Origin: Symbiodinium kawagutii
Lineage: Eukaryota > Sar > Dinophyceae > Suessiales > Symbiodiniaceae
Length of the DNA stretch: 64,000 nucleotides
Direction: 5' to 3'
NCBI GenBank assembly: GCA_009767595.1
Contig: VSDK01007127.1
Coordinates: 373,658 to 437,657, forward strand
A model generated the notes under the pieces. It was not told the DNA's origin. It ran no database searches and saw only the letters and a program-made list of their open reading frames with translations. Of this stretch, positions 26,143-34,452 are shown piece after piece; position 1 is the first letter of the stretch, and each line of letters opens with the position of its first letter. Position numbers and translations under genes: made by a program.

Positions 26143-26989
26143 CTGTTACCCAGGTGCCCTGGATCGCCCTGGGTGGTGAATTTTCCAAGTTTCATTGATG
26201 GGTAGATGGTGAAAAAAGATCGTTGATGGGAACAATGAATCATAGCAGAGAGCAGTTTACAGTGGCTAGTACTGGCTACTCACGAACGGTACTGCTAAAT
26301 ACCCTTCAATTCATTGGCGATGCTGATGATGGTTCTCAGCCATGTTTGCAGCCTCTTCCCAGGGTCTTAGTTTCCGCTATCCCTTACTCCGATGCCCCCA
26401 ACACTGGGGACATCCCTGCTGCCATTGCCATGCAAACCCGGCAGCCGCTGCGCGCTGCCAAGTCTCGCTCGCGTCAGAATCCCAGCAGGCCGCTGCCAAA
26501 TGCGCAGTGCCACTTTCGTGGAGTTCCTGTTGCGGGATGGCATCATGCCTTCACCAACGCGCCCGAAGTTTGCAGCACATTTTCAGGATCATCATTGGGC
26601 TATAGATCAAGCAGTTAGCCAACCAACTAATGGAGGATTTACCAACACTTTTCAGGGAAAAGAATAGTTAATGATGGGGGAACTAGGGGTACAGGGTTTT
26701 GACCCACAGGCATTGGCGAATCGTGGTTACAGTGGTGAACGGTGGCCTCCATAACAATGGCCAAAGATGAGAATGTTGATGATGAACGGTTGGTAATCAA
26801 TGGTTGGTAATGGCTGACATTTGTTTAGCGACCCCTGGTGAATAGCAATTCAAAACAAGATCATTCCTTGAGTTCAGTATTCTTCACCATGATTAAAGAA
26901 TCATTCTCAAGTATAAATCATGTTTCATGGTTTAACCACTATTAAGGATCCATCATTGACCATTATTAGTGGTTTAACCAACTATTTTG

Positions 26990-27120
26990 GAACCATTATT
27001 GGCCATGATTGACCATTATTGCCCATTATCAAGGAACTATTATAGCGGTTCTTTAACCGTTCCCTAATAATTGTTCATAATGGCCAACAATGGTCAATAG
27101 TTGCCAATCATGGTTGATTA
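26990..27120. repeat. Imperfect foldback centred near 27054
   Basis: GCGGTT-CTTT-AACCGT forms the centre. The arms then pair imperfectly over about 50 bp (CCATGATTG on the left with CAATCATGG on the right). It may be a degraded foldback or MITE, or just ACCATTATT-rich low-complexity DNA. Confidence 0.45.
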
Positions 27121-27419
27121 ACTTAACCATTATCAACCATTTGACTATTTTGGAACCTTTATCAACCATTACTTAACCATACTAACAAACAAACCATTAC
27201 TTGAATGGTGTCTAACCATACTACCCATGACTAACCGACCATTCTTGGCACGTTCACGTCGTGGCCCGCCACGGGTCTCCGTGGCGGGTCCCGGGGGGAG
27301 CCGCCGCGCCTTGCAGGTCTTGTCGTGATGAGCGCCATCCACCTGACCGAGCGAGGGGGAGCGAAGGGCTTCGCCAGGCGAAGGGGTACCGTTGGTGAAT
27401 GGTGGATGGTCAATGTTGA

Positions 27420-27660
27420 TAGGGTCTTATAGGATTTATAAGGGGCTAGATTTATAGGAGTTATAGGATTTATGGGGAGGTGTGGGGATTTTTAGGGGTC
27501 ATAAGACTTATAGAATAGGATTTATGGGGATTTATAAGGGTCGACTTATAGACGTTATAGGATTTTTAGGGATGTTTTTTTAGGGTTCAAAGCATTTTAT
27601 AAATCAAGCCTTATGGTCAATGATTTTTTAGGGTTTGGAAGGATTTATGAAGGTTATAAC
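27420..27660. repeat. Degenerate TTATAGGATTTATAGGG-type repeat flanking the retroelement
   Basis: Variants of GGATTTATAGGGG and TTTTTAGGG recur, and similar sequence continues on the other side of the retroelement (35398-35500). This marks the probable target tract. Confidence 0.65.
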
Positions 27661-27661
27661 T

Positions 27662-27814
27662 ATCACTGTTTTGCCTCCATTCGCAAAGCGTCCCTGGCAT
27701 CCTGTGCACTTCTCAGTTAGATGGCCATCGGCTGATTTCAGCAAGGCTCAGAGCTAAAAAGAAAAACGTCAAAGGATTTGGAGCGCCAGCTTGGGATCTC
27801 TCTCTGTACTTTCC
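27662..27814 (-). repeat. Split direct repeat B2 (3' terminus of the retroelement)
   Basis: This is the terminal copy of the 153 bp B repeat. On the element strand it ends CAGTGAT, and the final AT matches the first AT of A1. Beyond it the sequence changes to TTATAGG-type flank. A 23 bp spacer (27815-27837) separates A2 from B2. Confidence 0.88.
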
Positions 27815-27837
27815 CCCTGGGCGGGTTGGTTTGTGGG

Positions 27838-27900
27838 CCCAAGAAGCTGAGGACCCAAGTGGTTGCTCATCTGCTGGCTTCGAAAGTGATAGGGAGACAT
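27838..27900 (-). repeat. Split direct repeat A2 (internal copy of A)
   Basis: This is an exact copy of A1 placed directly after B1 on the element strand. B1 and A2 share the two bases AT at 27899-27900, which could be the crossover dinucleotide of the circular integration intermediate. Confidence 0.9.
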
Positions 27901-28051
27901 CACTGTTTTGCCTCCATTCGCAAAGCGTCCCTGGCATCCTGTGCACTTCTCAGTTAGATGGCCATTGGCTGATTTCAGCAAGGCTCAGAGCTAAAAAGAA
28001 AAACGTCAAAGGATTTGGAGCGCCAGCTTGGGATCTCTCTCTGTACTTTCC
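27899..28051 (-). repeat. Split direct repeat B1 (internal copy of B)
   Basis: This 153 bp block starts 6 bp after the Pol stop codon and matches 27662-27814 at 152 of 153 positions by eye. The one difference is + strand T at 27966 against C at 27729. Confidence 0.9.
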
Positions 28052-28057
28052 ATCTCT

Positions 28058-29017
28058 TCATTCCTGCACCGCAAGTCCACATATAGTGCACAGGATTGCC
28101 CATGAAACAGAGCTCAGTTCCAAAATTAAAGCCTTTGAAGCTGGTGCTAATTCATGCAACAGCAACTGAGCAGCAACTTCTTGCAAATAGAACTCCAGAG
28201 TTTTGGTACGGGCCCAACGGCCTTTCCAGGCGATCAAGGGAACATCTTGAGTGCATGTGTATAAATATGTAGCACCACTGCCACGCAAGGTTCCTGGTGT
28301 GGCCCCACGCAAGTGTTGCCGACAGGGGATCCCCAGTCGTCGCATCACACTATCCCATTGTCGCCGAAACTGGGACATAGACCCAGAGTACAGGCGTTGT
28401 TTCATCCCGTAGTGTCCAAAAACTCTTTCTACCAAGGCTATGATATTGGAATCATCTATACGGCAATGTTGGCGTCTGGCAAAACGTGCAGTCTTCGGAT
28501 TTTGCAAATGGACAAACATGCAGGCCATGTCCCCTCCCAAATCTGAAGGGAAAATCAAATCTTGTCGAACAAGAGCTATAATCTCTGAGGGATGCAGCAT
28601 ACCAGCGAAACCCACAAGGACTAAGCAGCTCCCAGCAATGGCCACCGCTGCACGGATGGCTACGGCCGGGAGCACTGCACGGCAGGCGCCAGGCTCGTGG
28701 TGCTGCCATTTCTTGTCAACTTGCCATGCTAATCCTAGATGAGTCCGGGTCTCCGGAAAAACATCTTGAACTGCAGTTATAGCATAGACCAGCATGTAAC
28801 GTGGATACCCTCGTTCGAAAAGGAAAAGACCATAGGCCCGCAATGCATATGCCAAACCCTGCGTGGTGGATATGACTTCTTCCCAGTCGAATCCACCTTC
28901 ATGGACTACCCAGTTCCGAAAAACTCCCAAACAACGAGTCATACGTGTTGAAGTCTGCTGAGAAAAGCCCACTGTAAGATCCATGGCCCCACGAGGCTTT
29001 GGCGCCTTCACCGAAGG
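28058..29017 (-). CDS. Tyrosine recombinase region of Pol (predicted 2A cleavage product, 319 residues)
   Basis: The N-terminal part resembles the helical core-binding domain of these recombinases. In the catalytic domain the segment GFAGMLHPSEIIAL corresponds to the box that normally carries the first catalytic Arg; here a His codon CAT (28594-28592) occupies that place. The second Arg is in GTLRGSGATYLY (28285-28283). The usual His of HxxR appears to be Gly. GRWARTKT supplies the Trp that replaces the second His in many family members (28216-28214), and the nucleophile candidate is Tyr in EFYLQE (28189-28187). Such enzymes insert circular retroelement DNA at short core sites. CAT differs from an Arg CGT by one transition at a CpG, so this copy may be inactivated. 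Confidence 0.75.
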   Translation of the reverse strand, partial: PSVKAPKPRGAMDLTVGFSQQTSTRMTRCLGVFRNWVVHEGGFDWEEVISTTQGLAYALRAYGLFLFERGYPRYMLVYAITAVQDVFPETRTHLGLAWQVDKKWQHHEPGACRAVLPAVAIRAAVAIAGSCLVLVGFAGMLHPSEIIALVRQDLIFPSDLGGDMACMFVHLQNPKTARFARRQHCRIDDSNIIALVERVFGHYGMKQRLYSGSMSQFRRQWDSVMRRLGIPCRQHLRGATPGTLRGSGATYLYTCTQDVPLIAWKGRWARTKTLEFYLQEVAAQLLLHELAPASKALILELSSVSWAILCTICGLAVQE

Positions 29018-32000
29018 TCCTGGGTTCCTCTCAATGTCGCCCGCTAGGAGCAGAAGGAAACGGATCCACCTGGCCGGGTTCTTGCTGACTCGAGAAGAAG
29101 CTATGATAGCATCGAACTTTTCGTGCTTACCCTTCCTAAGGTCACTGAGCCATGCAGGCTCGGCTTTTGTGGGTCCTCTGACCGGCTTGCCTCTTGAGGG
29201 CTCGTCTGCACGATTATGTTTTGAGTAGCAATGAAGACCCCCCGGGTATAAGTTTCCCCCGATTACATATCCTATGGAACCTTGAAGGACACGGCTGATA
29301 GCAAAGGAACTGGAGCGGCCCTTTGCTGCAGCACCTAGAGTTACCCGACTATCGAGGATGCCGATGAATCTACTATCTCTATGGGACTTTGCCATGCTCT
29401 TCAACCAGCTCTTATAAGTTCGGGTTTCATTTACATTAATGTGCCCTGGCTTAGTAAAAGTGAATCTAAACACTTCTCTAAAATGCAAGCTCTCACACAA
29501 CTCTGTGATCCATTCCGGATCTTCATGCCAAGGCCTTGCGGGATAGGGAACTTCTGGCACCAGGGGAACCAGCAATTCGGAGGGAGCCATGTCAAGCTCC
29601 GCCAGAGTCCTCTGCACTGCGACGTCACTGGGTCTTCCCGGGCTCTCTGCTTTGCTGCGAGCTGCTCCCGCAGCCATTGCATCAACCAACCTGAGCGGGT
29701 AGGCAGCAGAGTAGCTTGAGACCCTCTCCCCAGCTACTGGTTTTCTACCGTAGACTTGGGTGGCATTGGGAGTGCAGAGTTCATCAAACTGTTGAACCGA
29801 CTGGTGGGTGAAAGTGCCCTGAACTACAAAATGCTTATGTTGAGGCCCGCAGGTACATTTGCAATGAAGTGTCTCTAGCCACGGTTTGTTGTGGAGCCAT
29901 TTGCTTGGCTTCTGGAAAGCCGAACCAAAGCTACAAAAACTGAAATGGGTAATGATGCATCCTAGTCTGACAAGAGTTTGATAGCAATGCAAAAGGAACA
30001 GTCGACTGCTCCTAGGTTGCTCAACACTCACATATGCTCCTCCCTTCAAAGCTAAAGTCAAGATAAGTGCAGTGCGCTGCGCTAGCATGTTATGATAAGC
30101 AGTGTATTCATCAGAAGGGTTGAATCCGAAAGGTTCCCGTTTCGATCGGACCTGAGGTCTCCGAAGAGTGCCAAAGGAAGGGCAGGGAACGCCCGCATGC
30201 CAATCTCTGACTACCCGCCTCAATGCTAGTGCACACAATTCCTGACAAGTGGCGATCTTGGCCAGGTCGCCAACACGCAAACGACGGCCATCCAGATCAA
30301 TCCCATCGTGAACCAGCAACCCATGGCGCTGGTAGGCTTCAGACCAGTTTCCGGTCCCTCTGAAAAGTTCTATTGCGTCATAAACAAAACCCTCGGAGAG
30401 TGGGAAAGGGATGGAGGACGGTTCGATGGAGGATGCAAGTGTATCTTGAAAAACTTGGTTGGAAATCGGTTCGATACCATGCTCTGCCAATATCTGGGAC
30501 ACTGGGGACTGCAAGCGGGTATAGAAACCCTTTTGTTCAGTATGCCTCCAAATTTCCTTGCATGTCTCGGGCCCGATTTCCGCTCGGCATACAGCTCCAC
30601 CGGAAGGACTTGCGTCCGTGGTGAAGAGGTGACTGCAGAACTGTGCTCTCAAATCTGATTGGGCAGTGGGTCCTAAGATTGCTAAAAGTTGGAGCTCATT
30701 CCGAGCTTGTCGACTTAAACAAAAGGTTTCATGTGCTGGTTTGCTAATCCCTTCTGAGAACAAAGCATCGATGATGGAAAACAGCACACGCCTAAACAAT
30801 AACACATGTACCCAGCATCCAACGATCATCTGTAGGGTATGTCTGGTGCATGTTCCAGCTCGTACGACTGCAAGACTGATGAGTGACAGGAGTGCAATGC
30901 GGCTGCGAGGGGCCATGACTCTACCTTTAACCCCATCAAAGTCAGCACCAAGAATAGTCCCCTGCGTAAGGTTCCTACGTCTTTTTCGGGGGTGCTGAAC
31001 TAAACCGACTTGTTGATAGGCTCTTTCCGCATGTTCAAAAACCTGAGTATCCCGGAGAGTTGGTGCATCAGCAAGATCTACAAGGGGCAACTTTTGGATC
31101 CCCACATGATCATCAATCGCTAATAACTCTACAAAAGGGGTGCGAGGGATAGGAAATCTATAGCGAACAGTTTCGGTGGAGAGCATCGCTCCACAGAGCA
31201 TTTTTAGTACATTATGGTGTGCCTGTTGAGCAACCTCTACTGCAAGGGAATCGCCCATGGCTAGTACCGAAAGGCAAAGGAGCAAATCACCACTATCAGC
31301 ATATTCAGGTTTATAGCATCTAAGGTGTTGCAACTCTTCAGGCCTAAATCTCATTCTGAAACTGTTCCTACGAGCCCTGGCTTCGCTCACCGCAAAAGTA
31401 TAGTAATAGTCAGTAAGATCATCTGCAGAAAATCTGAAAACTTCATGGGGATTAAGGGATAACAAACTAAGCATCGACCCTGGGGCTAAAGACTTAGTGA
31501 AATCACTTATAGAGAGCATGCGACTATTTATCTTCTGTGGGTTTATGATAAGGCGGTCGTGGTCTTGGTCTTTGGGAACCGCAAAGATTCCTACGGCTTC
31601 GTCCATGTTCTTTTCCGAGGCAGGCATCAAAGTGAGTGCGCCTAGCTCGTCCCATCTGGAGGCCAGGTTCAAAAGTTCTCTTTTAGTGCAATGAAGTTTG
31701 GCAACACGACTCTTTGGCCAAAGAGACTTGGGAAGCCGGAGGCATTCAGGATCTTCAAATGCTGCTCTGACTAGTTCATTGCTCAAAAACGGTGATGCAC
31801 TAAAAGATGGAGGATTATCCCACTTTATGCGAGATGACACAACCTCTTTGGCACCCGTTGCTGACGAAGCAACTTGGTGCCCCTCAAAAGAGCACTGGTG
31901 ATCCGGAACATCTTGCTTGCAGGTGGTAGTACGACTGAAGTGAGAGGCGTATGGATCCATGTCACTATGCAACTGAATTAACAGCCCAGTTAGGTCCTCA

Positions 32001-32794
32001 TCCAACATCTTACAATGTGGCAGTTCCATAACATCACGAATTAAAGCTTGGTATTTCCCCGTAAACCGACCCAACTCTTCAGGAGCAAAATCACCCATAT
32101 CTAAATGGTGTAAAACCATGTCTTCGATATGCTCAAGGATCAAGTGCTGGTCTGGAGAAATTGGAAACCCTACACAGGCTTCAGGCGGCGGGACACTCAC
32201 ATGACCCAGGGTTTCCCAGTTCAAAGCGCTCACAATCAACTGCACTGTGCGATGCACAAGCTTCTGGCGTCGCTTGCGAGCACGGCGACTGGGACCAAGC
32301 TTCCTGCATGCCGTCCAACGCCACCTGGGTGGAGGGACCGGCCAAAGGGCTGAAGCGCGAGGCTTCGGCTGCATGGTGGAGGCTGATGGTTGCAAAGCAA
32401 GAGTACAAAAATTGGTTAAACCAGTCCTAGCACCCATAAAGCTTTGGCAGCAGGCTTGCATTAAATTAAAAGGATTAAACAACTTATCCGGGGGGGGATC
32501 AGGCTGAGGCAAGTTAAAAGGACCCTGACACGCATCATATTTATGGTCAACACTAGGCATAGGCGATTTATCCAGCTTATGGTCAACCTGATTCCTAGCA
32601 TTAACATGCGATGGTCTATTCAACTCGGTGGCGGTGACATGACGAAAAGCCAAGGGACCGCTGAAATCCTCAGCAAATGCCTCAGAGGCACTCACACCCT
32701 CACGACTGCATGAGGAACCTACGGAGGCTCCAGCAGTCACCTCAGCGCCGCTGCTAGCTGCTACGATGCAGCTTTGTCGTCGCCTGCTTGACCT
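28058..32794 (-). CDS. Retroelement Pol: reverse transcriptase, RNase H, methyltransferase-like domain, 2A motif, tyrosine recombinase
   Basis: About 1,578 residues follow the frameshift point. The reverse transcriptase (about 31670-30950) shows RLIINP (31555), motif A ADDLTDYYYTF (about 31430-31395), motif B MGDSLAVEVAQQAH, and the catalytic Asp pair in AIDDH (31114-31109). An RNase H start, TTDASPSGG, follows with its Asp at 30616-30614. Next is a cytosine-methyltransferase-like region: IELFRGTGNWSEAY (about 30380-30335), VPCPSFG (about 30190-30170) and VSVEQPRSS (about 30035-30005). The RNase H C-terminal half appears afterwards, with ILDSRV and HNRADEPSR (29225-29188). A 2A motif at 29041-29015 precedes the recombinase. 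The frame is also open far upstream across ORF3, and an ATG at 34372 could be an alternative start, but that part (Arg, Ser and Gly rich) looks like a shadow frame. Pol is known to act in element replication; the exact substrates are inferred. Confidence 0.85.
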   Translation of the reverse strand, partial: RSSRRRQSCIVAASSGAEVTAGASVGSSCSREGVSASEAFAEDFSGPLAFRHVTATELNRPSHVNARNQVDHKLDKSPMPSVDHKYDACQGPFNLPQPDPPPDKLFNPFNLMQACCQSFMGARTGLTNFCTLALQPSASTMQPKPRASALWPVPPPRWRWTACRKLGPSRRARKRRQKLVHRTVQLIVSALNWETLGHVSVPPPEACVGFPISPDQHLILEHIEDMVLHHLDMGDFAPEELGRFTGKYQALIRDVMELPHCKMLDEDLTGLLIQLHSDMDPYASHFSRTTTCKQDVPDHQCSFEGHQVASSATGAKEVVSSRIKWDNPPSFSASPFLSNELVRAAFEDPECLRLPKSLWPKSRVAKLHCTKRELLNLASRWDELGALTLMPASEKNMDEAVGIFAVPKDQDHDRLIINPQKINSRMLSISDFTKSLAPGSMLSLLSLNPHEVFRFSADDLTDYYYTFAVSEARARRNSFRMRFRPEELQHLRCYKPEYADSGDLLLCLSVLAMGDSLAVEVAQQAHHNVLKMLCGAMLSTETVRYRFPIPRTPFVELLAIDDHVGIQKLPLVDLADAPTLRDTQVFEHAERAYQQVGLVQHPRKRRRNLTQGTILGADFDGVKGRVMAPRSRIALLSLISLAVVRAGTCTRHTLQMIVGCWVHVLLFRRVLFSIIDALFSEGISKPAHETFCLSRQARNELQLLAILGPTAQSDLRAQFCSHLFTTDASPSGGAVCRAEIGPETCKEIWRHTEQKGFYTRLQSPVSQILAEHGIEPISNQVFQDTLASSIEPSSIPFPLSEGFVYDAIELFRGTGNWSEAYQRHGLLVHDGIDLDGRRLRVGDLAKIATCQELCALALRRVVRDWHAGVPCPSFGTLRRPQVRSKREPFGFNPSDEYTAYHNMLAQRTALILTLALKGGAYVSVEQPRSSRLFLLHCYQTLVRLGCIITHFSFCSFGSAFQKPSKWLHNKPWLETLHCKCTCGPQHKHFVVQGTFTHQSVQQFDELCTPNATQVYGRKPVAGERVSSYSAAYPLRLVDAMAAGAARSKAESPGRPSDVAVQRTLAELDMAPSELLVPLVPEVPYPARPWHEDPEWITELCESLHFREVFRFTFTKPGHINVNETRTYKSWLKSMAKSHRDSRFIGILDSRVTLGAAAKGRSSSFAISRVLQGSIGYVIGGNLYPGGLHCYSKHNRADEPSRGKPVRGPTKAEPAWLSDLRKGKHEKFDAIIASSRVSKNPARWIRFLLLLAGDIERNPGPSVKAPKPRGAMDLTVGFSQQTSTRMTRCLGVFRNWVVHEGGFDWEEVISTTQGLAYALRAYGLFLFERGYPRYMLVYAITAVQDVFPETRTHLGLAWQVDKKWQHHEPGACRAVLPAVAIRAAVAIAGSCLVLVGFAGMLHPSEIIALVRQDLIFPSDLGGDMACMFVHLQNPKTARFARRQHCRIDDSNIIALVERVFGHYGMKQRLYSGSMSQFRRQWDSVMRRLGIPCRQHLRGATPGTLRGSGATYLYTCTQDVPLIAWKGRWARTKTLEFYLQEVAAQLLLHELAPASKALILELSSVSWAILCTICGLAVQE
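29015..29041 (-). other. 2A-type ribosome-skipping motif inside Pol
   Basis: The minus strand encodes GDIERNPGP, an exact match to the 2A consensus D-x-E-x-N-P-G-P, preceded by the hydrophobic run FLLLLA typical of active 2A sequences. Skipping would occur between the Gly codon (29020-29018) and the Pro codon (29017-29015). It would separate the polymerase part from a 319-residue tyrosine recombinase that begins with Pro. 2A-like motifs are known in several non-LTR retrotransposons; activity here is inferred. Confidence 0.8.
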
Positions 32795-34452
32795 TTTCCC
32801 TCCCCCTTCTTGGCTTTCTTGGGTTTTGGCTTCTTTGGCTTTTCTTCCGCATCTGGATCTGCTTTCGGAGGCTGCTTTGATTTGTCCTTTCCAACAGTGG
32901 CCATCCTGCCTTCGAGATAATCGAGGTCCCGCAAGTAAGCGAGATTTGCCGAAACCCATAACGGGTTCGACAGCCTCGAAAAAGGTTTCAGCCCTGGAGT
33001 CTTCTTGAGAGGGAAGTGCATCTGGGTATTGGGATCGCTGAACCCGCCTAGAAGCCAAGCGAGGTCCAGCTTTCCTCCGTCCAATGCAATCTGCTCGATG
33101 ACGATGAGCCCCCTGGCTAGGAAGCCCTTCATCTCCACATTGGCGGATGCATGGGCGATGGCCCAACCCTCCGCAAGCAATGCCCCCATGTAGGACAGAA
33201 GCTTCATCTCTGCCAGCGGCACACGTCGTTCCAGGTACTTTCTCATCAAGAAAGCATCTTCTTTCTCCTGAGGCAATCCAAGTTCGGCCAGAGCGTTCAA
33301 CCTGACTGTCTCTGCGACTCGGCTCAAGTCGCCCATCTGCTTCAGGAAAAGATCTCGGGCAGCACAGCCCTTTGCTCCGGAGGAGCTGCTTCCTGACCCG
33401 TTGTCCCCGCCTCCGGAGAGGAGGATCGCCATGTTGTCCTTTGGCTGCTGCAGCATCCTTTGCATCAACAAAGTGTTCTGCTGCATCTGGGACAGCAGCA
33501 ATCGCTGCATTGGGTCTTGGATGGCTTCCATCCCTCCGAATGGCATCATCTCGACATCTTCCGTGGCCTCCTTCTCGAGCTCCGCCAACTGCTGATCGGC
33601 TAAGGAAGTCCCGACTCGAGGAACTCCTGGAGTCATTCGAGGCTCCCCACTGGAAACTCTTTGAGGAGGAGGCCCTGCCAACTTCTGAAGTCGAGTGAAG
33701 GCATCGGGGCTCAAGCCCGGTCGCTGACCTGAAAACAACTGATCTGTCGCCGCAGGAGACGGTCGGCTGGGCATAGGCGGTACCAGTCTTGGTTGTGCCT
33801 GAGCTGCAGCCAGCTCTCTTTCGAGTGCCTCGACTCTGTCTTGCAAAGCCGCATTCTCTGCCTCGACCGGATCCAGTGGTGTCCCATCGAGGCCATTGGC
33901 CAGAGGTTCTTCTGGAGCGGTGTTGTATTCCTCGGCAGTGTCTGTGTCGAGGCCGCCCGTAATCCATTGCTGAGCAGCCTCCAGAGCGCTGGCCGCAGTT
34001 GGTCTTCCTGCCGCCCCATCGAGCTCGAAGTGCTCGACTTGGATCTCTGTAGCTGCACGTCCTCGAAGAGAAATCGGTTTGAAGAACCTTCCAGCTCCTG
34101 GCCACCCCAGATCCACTAAGGTGCAAGTCGTAGTACCCAACCTGCGCCGCTGAGATGTCATGAGCTCGATGGTGCCCTGGAAGAAAGCCGGCTCGATCAA
34201 AGAAGTCAAGGGCCCCCCATGTAGCAGTAGATCTCGAACATCTTCTCGATCTGGCACTACCAACATGAAACCCCCAGCTCGGACTTGCAAGACATAGCAC
34301 GGCACGACCACTGTGGCAGCTCCATCCAGATCTTCTACGAGCTCGGGATTCCGAAGCGAAAGCCAGAGACATTTCAAGCTCAACGGCCGAGAGCTTTGCA
34401 CTGAGGCCGCAGCGGCCTCCACGTCGGCCTGGGTTGGCGACGCCCGGTTCAT
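32761..34452 (-). CDS. Retroelement ORF3: gag-like protein (563 residues)
   Basis: The start is the ATG of the ATGA overlap, giving MNRASPTQAD. Residues about 20-150 form a mixed alpha/beta region with hydrophobic strands such as ATVVVPCYVLQV. Around residues 200-225 a heptad-like segment (ENAALQDRVEALERELAAA) predicts a coiled coil for multimerisation. The middle is Pro- and Gln-rich, and a helical region follows that could be capsid-like. The tail is a Lys-Pro-rich basic segment (KPKKPKPKKAKK), suited to RNA binding in place of a zinc knuckle. I see no CCHC motif. Position just before Pol and the -1 frameshift signal near its 3' end support a Gag role. Family identity is inferred from position and layout, not from a recognised domain. 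Confidence 0.72.
   Translation of the reverse strand: MNRASPTQADVEAAAASVQSSRPLSLKCLWLSLRNPELVEDLDGAATVVVPCYVLQVRAGGFMLVVPDREDVRDLLLHGGPLTSLIEPAFFQGTIELMTSQRRRLGTTTCTLVDLGWPGAGRFFKPISLRGRAATEIQVEHFELDGAAGRPTAASALEAAQQWITGGLDTDTAEEYNTAPEEPLANGLDGTPLDPVEAENAALQDRVEALERELAAAQAQPRLVPPMPSRPSPAATDQLFSGQRPGLSPDAFTRLQKLAGPPPQRVSSGEPRMTPGVPRVGTSLADQQLAELEKEATEDVEMMPFGGMEAIQDPMQRLLLSQMQQNTLLMQRMLQQPKDNMAILLSGGGDNGSGSSSSGAKGCAARDLFLKQMGDLSRVAETVRLNALAELGLPQEKEDAFLMRKYLERRVPLAEMKLLSYMGALLAEGWAIAHASANVEMKGFLARGLIVIEQIALDGGKLDLAWLLGGFSDPNTQMHFPLKKTPGLKPFSRLSNPLWVSANLAYLRDLDYLEGRMATVGKDKSKQPPKADPDAEEKPKKPKPKKAKKGEGKGQAGDDKAAS
32794..32800 (-). promoter_or_regulatory. Candidate -1 ribosomal frameshift site G_GGA_AAA
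   Basis: In the ORF3 frame the minus strand reads GAG GGA AAA GGT, giving the X_XXY_YYZ heptamer G_GGA_AAA 30 nt before the ORF3 stop. A -1 slip here leads exactly into the Pol frame (next codons AGG TCA AGC). A 6 bp hairpin, AGCTGC with GCAGCT (32773-32768 and 32761-32756), lies about 20 nt downstream and includes part of the stop codon. That spacing is longer than the usual 5-9 nt, so another structure may be the stimulator. Confidence 0.65.
34449..34452 (-). promoter_or_regulatory. ATGA start-stop overlap between ORF2 and ORF3
   Basis: The ORF3 ATG (34452-34450) overlaps the ORF2 stop TGA (34451-34449). The ORF3 frame stays open for 52 codons upstream of this ATG, so the overlap decides the preferred start. 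Reinitiation after ORF2 termination is the inferred mechanism. Confidence 0.65.

Noticed and set aside
32794-34372. Upstream 526 codons of the Pol frame as a genuine N-terminal Pol domain
   Set aside because: Composition is Arg/Ser/Gly-rich without domain character, and the overlapping ORF3 frame looks like the real protein.
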